A stretch of 21,625 nt of DNA. Origin: DATKDU01 sp035512595 (lineage in GTDB: Bacteria; Planctomycetota; Planctomycetia; Pirellulales; Pirellulaceae). Within the stretch, counting starts at the first letter, position 1. The number at the start of each line of letters is the position of its first letter. The position numbers and the translations under genes were made by a program. Below the pieces are notes generated by a model that was given only the letters and a program-made list of their open reading frames with translations, was not told the DNA's origin and did no database searches. The stretch is taken from assembly GCA_035512595.1 (NCBI GenBank), contig DATKDU010000477.1:1-21625 (forward strand), read 5' to 3'. This document shows, piece after piece, positions 16,105-21,625 of the stretch.

Positions 16105-16154
16105 GACAGGTTTTCAACCTGTCCAAAAAAAGGACGGCCCGGAAGGGCCGTCCT
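16101..16154. repeat. TGFQPV-type double-hairpin repeat between ribH and hsp20
   Basis: Two adjacent perfect hairpins: GGACAGGTT (16104-16112) with AACCTGTCC (16116-16124) around a TTC loop, then AGGACGGCCC (16131-16140) with GGGCCGTCCT (16145-16154) around GGAA. An A-run (16125-16131) separates them. The first hairpin's spurious translation RTGFQPVQ is one I recall as a very common planctomycete repeat. The repeat begins at the ribH stop codon. Confidence 0.75.
16125..16154 (-). terminator. Rho-independent terminator of the hsp20 gene
   Basis: Read on the minus strand, a 10-bp GC-rich stem with a 4-base TTCC loop (16154 down to 16131) is followed at once by seven T (16131-16125). It lies 22 bases after the hsp20 stop at 16177. 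On the plus strand the same stem is not followed by T, so it would not end ribH transcripts in the classical way. Confidence 0.8.
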
Positions 16155-16176
16155 GCAACGTGCCGCCGCAGCAAGC

Positions 16177-16635
16177 TTACTTCTTCACCCCCCGGACTTC
16201 GATCTTCCGCGGCTGCGCTTCGGGTTTCTTGGCCAGGGTCAGCTTCAGTACGCCGTCGGTCAATTCGGCCTCGATGCCTTCTGCATCGACCGTTTCCGGA
16301 AGCTGAAAGACCCGCTCGATGCGGCCGTAGCCGCGCTCCTGGTGCCAGTACTTGTAGTCCCCTTCGGGCGCCGGACGTTCGGCCGCCACGCGAAGCGTGT
16401 TCTTCTCCAGCGTGATGTCCAGGTTCTCCTGCTTCACGCCGGGCAGTTCCAGTTCCACGCACCACTTCCCTTCTTCTTCCCACAGGTTGGCGGGGGCGTA
16501 CATGGCGGCCGGCTGCGAGCCGTTGCCATTTCCACTGCCGAGGAAATGACCCAGCAGGTGATCCATCTCCCGTTCCATGTGGGCAAACGGCTGCGGGATT
16601 GCAAACGCAAAACGGGGCTTCAAAGCGGTGGACAT
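16177..16635 (-). CDS. Small heat-shock protein (Hsp20/alpha-crystallin)
   Basis: The 152-residue chaperone binds unfolding proteins without ATP. The alpha-crystallin domain spans about residues 46-143: ANLWEEEGKWCVELELPGVKQENLDITLEKNTLRV, then RGYGRIERVFQLPETVDAEGIEAELTDGVLKLTLAKKPE, where GVLKLTLAK is the family signature. The N-terminal arm is short and Phe-rich (RFAFAIPQPFAHMEREMDHLL), and the usual C-terminal IxI/V anchor appears as KIEVRG. AGGAGG lies about 7 bases before the ATG, an almost perfect ribosome site. The long leader to the divergent ACP gene contains inverted repeats that could provide heat control, but no CIRCE element. It ends in a strong terminator. Confidence 0.95.
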   Translation of the reverse strand: MSTALKPRFAFAIPQPFAHMEREMDHLLGHFLGSGNGNGSQPAAMYAPANLWEEEGKWCVELELPGVKQENLDITLEKNTLRVAAERPAPEGDYKYWHQERGYGRIERVFQLPETVDAEGIEAELTDGVLKLTLAKKPEAQPRKIEVRGVKK

Positions 16636-16695
16636 CGTTCACCCTCCTTTCGAATGATTGGTAAGTCGTAAACAGTTGCTGAACGTATTTTCGAT

Positions 16696-16727
16696 AAGTC
16701 ACCGGCAACTTACCGTGACTTGTTGCC
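16696..16727. promoter_or_regulatory. Interleaved inverted repeats upstream of hsp20
   Basis: AAGTCAC (16696-16702) pairs with GTGACTT (16715-16721), and GGCAAC (16704-16709) pairs with GTTGCC (16722-16727). The two pairings overlap, so only one can form at a time in RNA. Position is 61-92 bases before the hsp20 start. It could be an operator or part of the 5' leader; function not shown. Confidence 0.35.
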
Positions 16728-16880
16728 AAGTGGCAGAACGTGCGCCCCAAAATGTGGCAGAAGCAACACGCGTGCCGATGCCGATTCGCCCCTGGCCCGC
16801 AAACAAAAGTTATTGCGGCGCAATGATTTATGCCCCGTGGCTCAAACGAACATTGCCGCGATATCCGATTCTCGCGTGTC

Positions 16881-16893
16881 TGTCAAATTGACA
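16881..16893. promoter_or_regulatory. TGTCAA-A-TTGACA palindrome, possible shared -35 or operator
   Basis: This perfect 13-base palindrome contains the -35 consensus TTGACA on both strands. On the minus strand TATCGC sits 17 bases downstream (a weak -10); on the plus strand only weak -10 candidates follow. It may mark divergent promoters or a repressor site, or be chance. Confidence 0.3.
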
Positions 16894-17004
16894 AAGGCAC
16901 GCCGGCCGCTCGGCATATCCGGCGTCACTTGACCAGCGCCGCAAATGCCGGTCTGATAACTTCGTTTTGAAGTGGGAGCCGTCTTGGGCGCCAAGGATTC
17001 GTGC

Positions 17005-17244
17005 ATGGACGAGGTGGAATCGGTCATTCTCGCCGCGATTGAAGCCAAGGTCGCCCGCCGCCCCAGCCTGAGCGACGACCTGGCCCACGTCGGCATCGAC
17101 TCGCTGGCCATGGCGGAGATCGCGCTGGAGGTCGAAGAGCGGCTGGGCGTCCGGCTCGACGAAGGGATCCTCGACCAGGAGACGATTGGCGACCTGATCC
17201 AGCACGTCGCGATCCTGCGGCAGAAGCAATTACCCCCCGCGTAA
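17005..17244 (+). CDS. Acyl carrier protein
   Basis: The product has 79 residues from the ATG at 17005 (AAGGA 7 bases upstream); a GTG at 16972 would add 11 residues without a ribosome site. It has the four-helix acyl-carrier layout with the phosphopantetheine attachment site DSL in VGIDSLAMAEIALEVEERLGV (serine at about residue 33). The length equals that of typical ACPs, but the arginine-rich segment KVARRPSLSDD before the DSL differs from housekeeping AcpP, so this may be a specialised carrier. It is followed after one base by a helix-hairpin-helix gene, so the two share a transcript. A partner synthase is not visible; the nearest acyl-activating gene is the FadD-type enzyme on the other strand. 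Confidence 0.92.
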   Translation: MDEVESVILAAIEAKVARRPSLSDDLAHVGIDSLAMAEIALEVEERLGVRLDEGILDQETIGDLIQHVAILRQKQLPPA

Positions 17245-17245
17245 T

Positions 17246-17683
17246 ATGCCGGCTGACTCGCCACAACCGCTGCAAGACCGCTGGCCGATCGTGGTCCTCA
17301 AGCGGAAAGACCAGCTTGTGGCTGGGGCGCTATTGATTGTGGGACTGATTCTGCTGGGGCTCTATTGGGGATATCAGTCGCTTTGGGGCCGCGGCCTGAT
17401 CGATATTGACCATGCCCAGCCGCACGAAATCCAGTTCCTCACGGACATCAACGAGGCCGACTGGCCGGAGTTAGCCCTGCTCCCCAATGTGGGCGAGCGA
17501 CTTGCCAAGCGAATCGTTGAATATCGCGACTCGCACGGCCCGTTCCGCGATCTCGATCAGCTCAAAGACGTCCGCGGCATTGGCCCCAAGACGTTCGACA
17601 GCGTCAAGCCGTACCTCGTTCCGATTCCCGATGTGGAAGCAACGGCAGGGGAAGCGAGCGGTGCAGATGACAGGAAGTCGTGA
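17246..17683 (+). CDS. Membrane-anchored ComEA-like helix-hairpin-helix protein
   Basis: The 145-residue protein has a short cytoplasmic head, one membrane helix (about residues 24-44, LVAGALLIVGLILLGLYWGY) and an outward domain with two helix-hairpin-helix motifs: LTDINEADWPELALLPNVGERLAKRIVEYRD (about 66-95) and LKDVRGIGPKTFDSVKPYL (about 106-124). This is the ComEA arrangement, where the repeats bind double-stranded DNA during uptake. In planctomycetes such proteins are frequent and a role in DNA uptake is only inferred. It begins one base after the ACP stop, so the pair is translationally coupled, although no functional link between ACP and DNA binding is known to me. The tail is polar and disordered. 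Confidence 0.88.
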   Translation: MPADSPQPLQDRWPIVVLKRKDQLVAGALLIVGLILLGLYWGYQSLWGRGLIDIDHAQPHEIQFLTDINEADWPELALLPNVGERLAKRIVEYRDSHGPFRDLDQLKDVRGIGPKTFDSVKPYLVPIPDVEATAGEASGADDRKS

Positions 17684-17730
17684 CGGCCGCGACGGGCATC
17701 TCATCTCCCCTTAGCGGGTGCCGTCCATAT

Positions 17731-17854
17731 ACTAACCCGAAGCGCAAGCGAGGGAGAAACGACGCAAACAGAGAAACGGGCGGTGGCGAGCGGACGGCCC
17801 CGTCGCAGTCGTCAGACGGTCAATGAGTCCACCTCGCTTGCGCTTCGGGTTAGT
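17731..17854. repeat. NPKRKRG-type inverted repeat element
   Basis: Two perfectly matching 23-base arms in inverted orientation (17731-17753 and 17832-17854) flank a 78-base centre. The arms read ACTAACCCGAAGCGCAAGCG and onward; their spurious translation NPKRKRGG is a peptide I recall as a hallmark repeat of many planctomycete genomes. It sits between the convergent helix-hairpin-helix and acyl-CoA synthetase genes and ends 23 bases before the latter's stop. There is no internal gene. It is probably a non-autonomous mobile or REP-like element. Confidence 0.8.
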
Positions 17855-17876
17855 TTGCGAGCGATCCGGCTGTTGG

Positions 17877-19601
17877 CTATTCCCGCCGATACATGGCCTC
17901 AATCTCCGCCGCAAAATGCTCCTCGACGATCTTCCGGCGGAGGCTCAGCTTGGCGGTCATTTCGCCGAGCTCGAGCGAGAAGCCTCGGGGAAGGAGCGTG
18001 AACTTTTTGACCTGCTCATAGGGGGCCAGGTCGGCCAGGCAGCGGGTGATTCGGTCTTGGTATAGAGATAGCACCTGCGGATGCACGAGCGCCTCGGCGG
18101 GCGAGGCGACAGGAATGCCGCGGGAGAGGATTTCGGCTTTGAGCGGCTCAGGGTTGGGGACGATCAGCGCGGTGAGGTAGCTGCGGCCGTCGCCGATGAC
18201 GAGTGCCTGGGCGATGAGCGGGTCCTGCGTGAGTAGCCCTTCCAGGTAGACCGGGGCGATGTTCTTGCCGCCGAGCGTGACGATCAACTCCTTCTTCCGG
18301 CCGGTGATGAACAGGTAGCCGTCGTCGTCGAGCCGGCCCAGATCGCCCGTATAGAGCCAGCCGTCCTTGAGCACCTCCGCCGTCGCATCGGGCCGCTGGT
18401 AATAGCCGACCATCACGTGCGGGCCGCGGGTGAGGATCTCGCCATCGTCGGCAATCTTCACCTCAATGCCGCTGATGGCTTGCCCGGACGCGCCGCGGCG
18501 ATGATGGCGGAGGGTGGACATCGAGATGACCGGCGACGACTCGGTCAGGCCGTAGCCTTGCAAAAGCGGCACTCCCTGGCCGTGGAAGTAGTCGTACAGG
18601 TGTTCGGGGAGTGCCGCCCCGCCGCCGCAGCACAGCTCGATCCGGCCGCCAAGAACTTTCTGGAGAATGCCGGGGACGTTTTCGACTCCCTTCTCCTTCA
18701 GGCCGCGATAGACCTTGTCGTAGAAGTAGGGGACGCCGTTCATGAAGGTCGGCTGCACGGCGGCCGCATCGGCCAGCACGGTGTCGCGCGACTCGGCAAT
18801 CGCCAGCTCGGAGCCTTCCATGATCCACAGGTACAGGTCGCACGTGCGGGCGAAGATGTGGCTCAGCGGCAAGAAGTTGAGCCGCCGCACGGGGCCGAGC
18901 GACGGATCGCGCGGCGGGCTGTCGTCGTAGAACCGCCGCATCGTGGCTAGTGCGTTGGTCGCCAGGTTCCGCTGCGTCAGCATCACCCCCTTGGGCTCGC
19001 CGGTGGTGCCGGAAGTGTAGATGATCGTGGCAATGTCGTCGGGGGTCGTGTTCGCAAGTGCGGAATCGCGAAGTTTTCGGGGATCGATGGCAGTGGGCGA
19101 CTCCCGCAGGTCTTGGAGCCACTGCACCGGCTTACCGGCCAGTGGCTGCTGGCACCGATCGTAGCTGACGAAGTGCTGAACGCCGGCCAGCGAAGCGTCA
19201 TGGCCAACGAGCTTGGCTGCTTGAGCCGGATCGGAAAGGATCACGACCTTCGCACCGCTGTCCTGAGCCTGCCAGGCGATCTGCAAACCGGTCAGTGGCG
19301 CGTGCACTGGCACGTGAATGCCGCGGGCGAATTGAATCGCCAGATCGCCGATCACCCATTCATAGCGGTTCTCCGAGAGATGGATGACACGGTCGCCGGG
19401 TTCGACCCCGAGTTGCACCAGCAGGGCCGCCCATTCATAAGCCTCGGCGGCCAATTCTGCTCCCGAGCGATCGAGAAACCGGCCGTTGGTCGGCGGGCAA
19501 AACAACAGATGCTTGGAAAAGAGCCGCAGCGTGCCGTCGGGCCGCTCCGCCTGCTTCACGAATGCATGGACGATCGTTGGAGCTTCTGCTTCAGTGAGCA
19601 T
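17877..19601 (-). CDS. Long-chain-fatty-acid-CoA ligase-like AMP-forming synthetase
   Basis: The 574-residue enzyme activates a carboxylic acid with ATP and then joins it to CoA or another carrier. Core motifs are in order: the P-loop IIYTSGTTGEPKGVMLTQ (about 193-210), LPLSHIFARTCDLYLW, the adenine-binding YGLTESSPVISMSTLRHH, WLYTGDLGRLDDDGYLFITGRKKELIVTLGGKNIAP with the A8-hinge region, and the C-terminal SLRRKIVEEHF. The catalytic lysine region is reshaped (GEMTAKLSLRRK), as in the FadD15/long-chain subgroup. No signal peptide is present. GAGG is 8 bases before the ATG, and the upstream PLP gene stops 10 bp before it, so they form an operon. It may supply acyl groups to membrane lipid or to the nearby ACP; the substrate is not determined. 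Confidence 0.93.
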   Translation of the reverse strand: MLTEAEAPTIVHAFVKQAERPDGTLRLFSKHLLFCPPTNGRFLDRSGAELAAEAYEWAALLVQLGVEPGDRVIHLSENRYEWVIGDLAIQFARGIHVPVHAPLTGLQIAWQAQDSGAKVVILSDPAQAAKLVGHDASLAGVQHFVSYDRCQQPLAGKPVQWLQDLRESPTAIDPRKLRDSALANTTPDDIATIIYTSGTTGEPKGVMLTQRNLATNALATMRRFYDDSPPRDPSLGPVRRLNFLPLSHIFARTCDLYLWIMEGSELAIAESRDTVLADAAAVQPTFMNGVPYFYDKVYRGLKEKGVENVPGILQKVLGGRIELCCGGGAALPEHLYDYFHGQGVPLLQGYGLTESSPVISMSTLRHHRRGASGQAISGIEVKIADDGEILTRGPHVMVGYYQRPDATAEVLKDGWLYTGDLGRLDDDGYLFITGRKKELIVTLGGKNIAPVYLEGLLTQDPLIAQALVIGDGRSYLTALIVPNPEPLKAEILSRGIPVASPAEALVHPQVLSLYQDRITRCLADLAPYEQVKKFTLLPRGFSLELGEMTAKLSLRRKIVEEHFAAEIEAMYRRE

Positions 19602-19611
19602 GGACTCATCC

Positions 19612-20886
19612 TCAGTCGATGGCGGTCAGCCCCTGGGCCAGTGCCTCGCAAATGAACTCGCTCGACTCGGTGCCGACGCTCAGGCGAATCGTGCCGCCGG
19701 TAATGCCGAGCTCTTCGCGCTGCTGGGCGGTCATGCCGCGGTGGCTCGTCGTTTCGGGATGGCTTAGCGTGGTGGACAACTCGCCCAGCGACGGACAGAA
19801 CGGAATCCGCGACGCCGCGTGAATGAACGCATCTGCCGCCGGTCGCCCGCCGCGGAGGCGGAAGGCGAGCATCGTGCCGAAGAGGGTCTCGCCAAAATGT
19901 GGTCCACTCGCTCCGCGAGTGGCGTTGGCCGCTGGAGCCGACATTTCCACTCGCGGAGCGAGTGGACCACTTTGCGCGAACTGCCTCTTGGCCAGCTCGT
20001 GCTGCGAATGATCGGTCAGCCCCGGGTAATCGACCCGATCGATTTCCGGTCGCCTCCGCAAAAACTCCGCCGCCGCCAGCGCATTGCGGCAGGCCCGCTC
20101 GATCCGCAGATGGGCCGTCAACAATCCGCGGCCGGCCAGCCAGCATTCAAACGGAGCACTGGCCAGCCCCCACGCGGATACAACGCCCGGCACGCGCGAC
20201 CAGATCGATTCCTTCCCGGTGAGCAGCCCCAGGATCACATCGCTGTGCCCGTTCATCGCCTTGGTCAGACTCTCCATCACCAGGTCGGCACCCAGCTCGT
20301 GCGGCCGGCAGACGATCGGCGACGCAAATGTATTGTCCACCAGCAGCCGGCAATCGTGCCGGTGAGCGATGTTCGCTAATGCCGCGATGTCCGCCACCTG
20401 CACCAGCGGATTGGAGAGCGTCTCGACGAGGAGCAGCTTCGTCTGCTCCGTCATGGCTGCTTCCACGGCCGCCAGATCGCTCGTATCGACCACCGAGACG
20501 TTCATTCCCAGCCGAGACGCTTCGCTGCCAAAGAGCACCAGCGTCTTGCCATACAACTGGCTGCTGACGACGGCATGTTGCCCCGCCTCGAGCTGCGACA
20601 GAAGTGCCGCCGACAAGGCTGCCATTCCCGATGCCGTCACGATCGCCCGCTGGGCGCCGTGAAGTTGCCGGCACTTCTCCGCCAACAGGTCGGCATTGGG
20701 GTGACTGTCGCGCTGATAGACATAGCCGGCCATCTGGCCGCCGAGCATCGCGTCGGCCTGCTCGGGGGAATCGCACTCCCAGACCGACGCGGGAAAGATG
20801 GGGGGCGCGTGCGGCTGCGTCGGCAGCGGCGGCAAGGACTGGGGCCGCGGGCAGATATCGTCGGGACGAATGGGCATGGCTGGCAT
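19612..20886 (-). CDS. Cys/Met metabolism PLP-dependent enzyme with in-frame palindromic insertion
   Basis: From the ATG at 20886 the protein has 424 residues. It belongs to the cystathionine gamma-synthase/lyase, methionine gamma-lyase family, which catalyses trans-sulfuration or elimination on sulfur amino acids in the cytoplasm. Features: YVYQRDSHPN (about 55-64) with the phosphate-binding Tyr/Arg, TASGMAALSAALLS, LLLVETLSNPLVQVADI, VDNTFASPIVCRPHELGADLV with the PLP-ring Asp at about 184, and SLTK with the PLP lysine at about 209. Residues 304-331 (AQSGPLAPRV to GASGPHF) have no counterpart I know in the family; they are encoded by a palindromic repeat. The reading frame is preserved and the end (GITGGTIRLSVGTESSEFI) is normal. 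The exact reaction is uncertain; no strong ribosome site is visible and an ATG at 20877 is an alternative. Confidence 0.92.
   Translation of the reverse strand: MPAMPIRPDDICPRPQSLPPLPTQPHAPPIFPASVWECDSPEQADAMLGGQMAGYVYQRDSHPNADLLAEKCRQLHGAQRAIVTASGMAALSAALLSQLEAGQHAVVSSQLYGKTLVLFGSEASRLGMNVSVVDTSDLAAVEAAMTEQTKLLLVETLSNPLVQVADIAALANIAHRHDCRLLVDNTFASPIVCRPHELGADLVMESLTKAMNGHSDVILGLLTGKESIWSRVPGVVSAWGLASAPFECWLAGRGLLTAHLRIERACRNALAAAEFLRRRPEIDRVDYPGLTDHSQHELAKRQFAQSGPLAPRVEMSAPAANATRGASGPHFGETLFGTMLAFRLRGGRPAADAFIHAASRIPFCPSLGELSTTLSHPETTSHRGMTAQQREELGITGGTIRLSVGTESSEFICEALAQGLTAID
19894..19977. repeat. Palindromic repeat inserted in the PLP-enzyme reading frame
   Basis: Within 84 bases (28 codons) lie two perfect 24-base arms in inverted orientation, 19899-19922 and 19947-19970, with a 24-base centre. 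Each arm is also a hairpin: CCACTCGC-TCC-GCGAGTGG. The whole element keeps the frame of the host gene, giving the peptide pattern GPLAPRVE ... ATRGASGPHF. Confidence 0.88.
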
Positions 20887-20990
20887 CGTACTACGCCGCC
20901 GCGGCGAGTGACATTGGTTGACGGCGGGGGGCGGACTTATAATGCCGCCTCCTTGAGCAACCAACAACACCACGGCATGGAGGCCCGGCA

Positions 20991-21476
20991 ATGCGAAGCT
21001 TATGGATCGCCAGCGGATTGGCGTTCGTCCTGCTCACGTTGGCCGTCGCGCTTCGCCCGGCGCCCGTCGCCGACGTGACTGCGGCGCTAGAGGAACCCAT
21101 CGCTCCCGAGACACTGGCGGCCGACGACCTCTCGCAAATCATGCACCTGCGGGCCCAGTTCGGAAGTGCGGCCGACCGGTTTGGCGGGGCCGAAGCGAGC
21201 CGAGCGGCATTCGAGGACCAGTTGCTTGCGGTGGCCGGACTGAGCGAGAAATCGCCCGATCCGCTGACAACCGATCCTGCTGCCACGTCGCAGGTAGTCC
21301 TCCGCCAGGCGGCCGCCGAACTCGACAGCCTGGCGAACCGGGCGGAAGAGGACGGTCGCTATACGGAGGCTGACGAACTGCGGTCGCTAGGGGACAAAGT
21401 CCGTCGCCTGGCACGGCCTTCGGCAGACGGTGAACCCAAGCCCGTAAATGCTGACATTCCGCGCGGTGGCTTGTAA
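20991..21476 (+). CDS. Small secreted or membrane-anchored protein, function unknown
   Basis: The 161-residue protein starts at an ATG with GGAGG 7 bases upstream. MRSLWIASGLAFVLLTLAVALRPAPVADV is an uncleaved anchor or a signal peptide. The remainder is acidic and helical (DLSQIMHLRAQFGSAADRFGG, AAAELDSLANRAEEDGRYTEADELRSLGDKVRRLARP) and could form a coiled coil. I do not recognise the family. It is divergent from the PLP-enzyme gene and immediately followed by an insertion sequence, which begins within about ten bases of its stop. Confidence 0.8.
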   Translation: MRSLWIASGLAFVLLTLAVALRPAPVADVTAALEEPIAPETLAADDLSQIMHLRAQFGSAADRFGGAEASRAAFEDQLLAVAGLSEKSPDPLTTDPAATSQVVLRQAAAELDSLANRAEEDGRYTEADELRSLGDKVRRLARPSADGEPKPVNADIPRGGL

Positions 21477-21506
21477 TGCGCAGTTAGAAATGTCCCCATA
21501 GACAAT

Positions 21507-21523
21507 CACCTCCAAAGGAGGTG
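21507..21523 (+). promoter_or_regulatory. Hairpin covering the transposase ribosome-binding site
   Basis: CACCTCC (21507-21513) pairs perfectly with GGAGGTG (21517-21523) around AAA. The GGAGG is the ribosome site of the ATG at 21527, so folding would block translation. GACAAT (21501-21506) and ATTGTC (21535-21540) could extend pairing around the start codon. Similar leader hairpins limit transposase production from outside transcripts in several IS families. Confidence 0.6.
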
Positions 21524-21526
21524 GTC

Positions 21527-21625
21527 ATGGAGACATTGTCGATGAGTGGCAAGGAGCGGAGGCGGCTGGAGGTGCTGAGTCGGGTGAAGGCGGAGGAGCT
21601 TTCGCTGGCCAAAGGAGCCGAATTG
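21527..21625 (+). CDS. Transposase N-terminus, partial (ISNCY-like)
   Basis: The 33 codons visible read METLSMSGKERRRLEVLSRV and then KAEELSLAKGAEL, open to the right edge. The KERRRLEVLSRVKAEELSL helix followed by AKGAEL looks like the start of a helix-turn-helix in which the DNA-binding part of ISNCY-family transposases begins. A second ATG (MSGKER) lies five codons in. The catalytic part lies beyond the window, so intactness is unknown. Confidence 0.7.
   Translation, partial: METLSMSGKERRRLEVLSRVKAEELSLAKGAEL

Larger units (their letters stand above)
16636..17004. other. 369-bp divergent intergenic region between hsp20 and the ACP gene
   Basis: No gene is supported here. It is less GC-rich than the surroundings near hsp20. 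It contains two interleaved inverted repeats at 16696-16727 and a 13-bp palindrome at 16881-16893, described separately. It must hold the promoters for hsp20 (minus) and the ACP/helix-hairpin-helix pair (plus). I saw no tRNA, CIRCE or sigma-54 site. Confidence 0.6.
21480..21625 (+). mobile_element. Left end of an insertion sequence (ISNCY-like), cut by the window edge
   Basis: A transposase-type start follows directly after the preceding gene's stop. Its upstream 45 bases include AGTTAGAAATGTCCCC, which could be the terminal inverted repeat. The exact boundary is not provable without the other end. The family is recalled from the MSGKERRRLE start typical of ISNCY-type transposases in planctomycetes. 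Confidence 0.55.

Noticed and set aside
16731..16745. Sigma-54-like TGGCA box upstream of hsp20/ACP
   Set aside because: The GG to GC spacing is two bases short of that required, and the neighbouring TGGCAGAA copy has no -12 partner.
16636..17004. CIRCE operator or tRNA in the long divergent gap
   Set aside because: No TTAGCACTC/GAGTGCTAA pair and no cloverleaf with a TTCGA loop could be found by eye.

Overview
The window looks like a GC-rich planctomycete chromosome (Pirellulales-like). The reasons are: many proteins with Sec, Tat or lipoprotein signals and no clear function, a HEAT-repeat secreted protein next to a Tat-exported Gfo/Idh/MocA oxidoreductase, a split NAD(P) transhydrogenase, DUF4432-type epimerase, an ISNCY-type transposase start, and several short palindromic repeats whose spurious translations (NPKRKRG, TGFQPV, PTLVGG, ATRGASGP) I recall from planctomycete genomes. 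The taxonomic call is inference; there is no rRNA or tRNA in the window.

Layout. 1-5.8 kb, mostly minus strand: a Tat-signal protein cut by the left edge, a HEAT-repeat secreted protein directly upstream of it, a 163-bp palindromic element, a Tat-exported Gfo/Idh/MocA oxidoreductase, and a two-gene unit of a 71-aa protein plus a nucleotidyltransferase with intact catalytic aspartates. 5.9-7.1 kb, plus: aldose-epimerase-like protein (DUF4432). 7.1-8.5 kb, minus: lipoprotein followed by a Phd/VapB-VapC toxin-antitoxin pair. 8.6-12.8 kb, plus: exported SAM methyltransferase, then pntAA-pntAB-pntB encoding proton-translocating transhydrogenase; the middle subunit carries an unusual exported-looking extension. 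12.9-15.6 kb, minus: secreted protein of unknown function and a phytoene-desaturase-like flavoprotein. 15.6-16.6 kb: lumazine synthase (ribH, plus) converging on a small heat-shock protein (minus), with a repeat-derived terminator between them. 17.0-17.7 kb, plus: acyl carrier protein and a membrane-anchored ComEA-like helix-hairpin-helix protein. 17.9-20.9 kb, minus: Cys/Met-metabolism PLP enzyme and FadD-type acyl-CoA synthetase in tandem. 21.0-21.6 kb, plus: small secreted protein and the left end of an insertion sequence.

Most genes are ordinary housekeeping or accessory genes. The most unusual signal is palindromic DNA: five different palindromic elements sit at gene boundaries or, in one case, inside a coding sequence. 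The PLP enzyme gene holds an 84-bp in-frame insertion built from two inverted 24-bp arms, each itself a hairpin, so the repeat is translated as about 28 extra residues. Other points worth attention are the nucleotidyltransferase/71-aa pair (a candidate toxin-antitoxin-like unit), the pntAB extension, and the exported methyltransferase.
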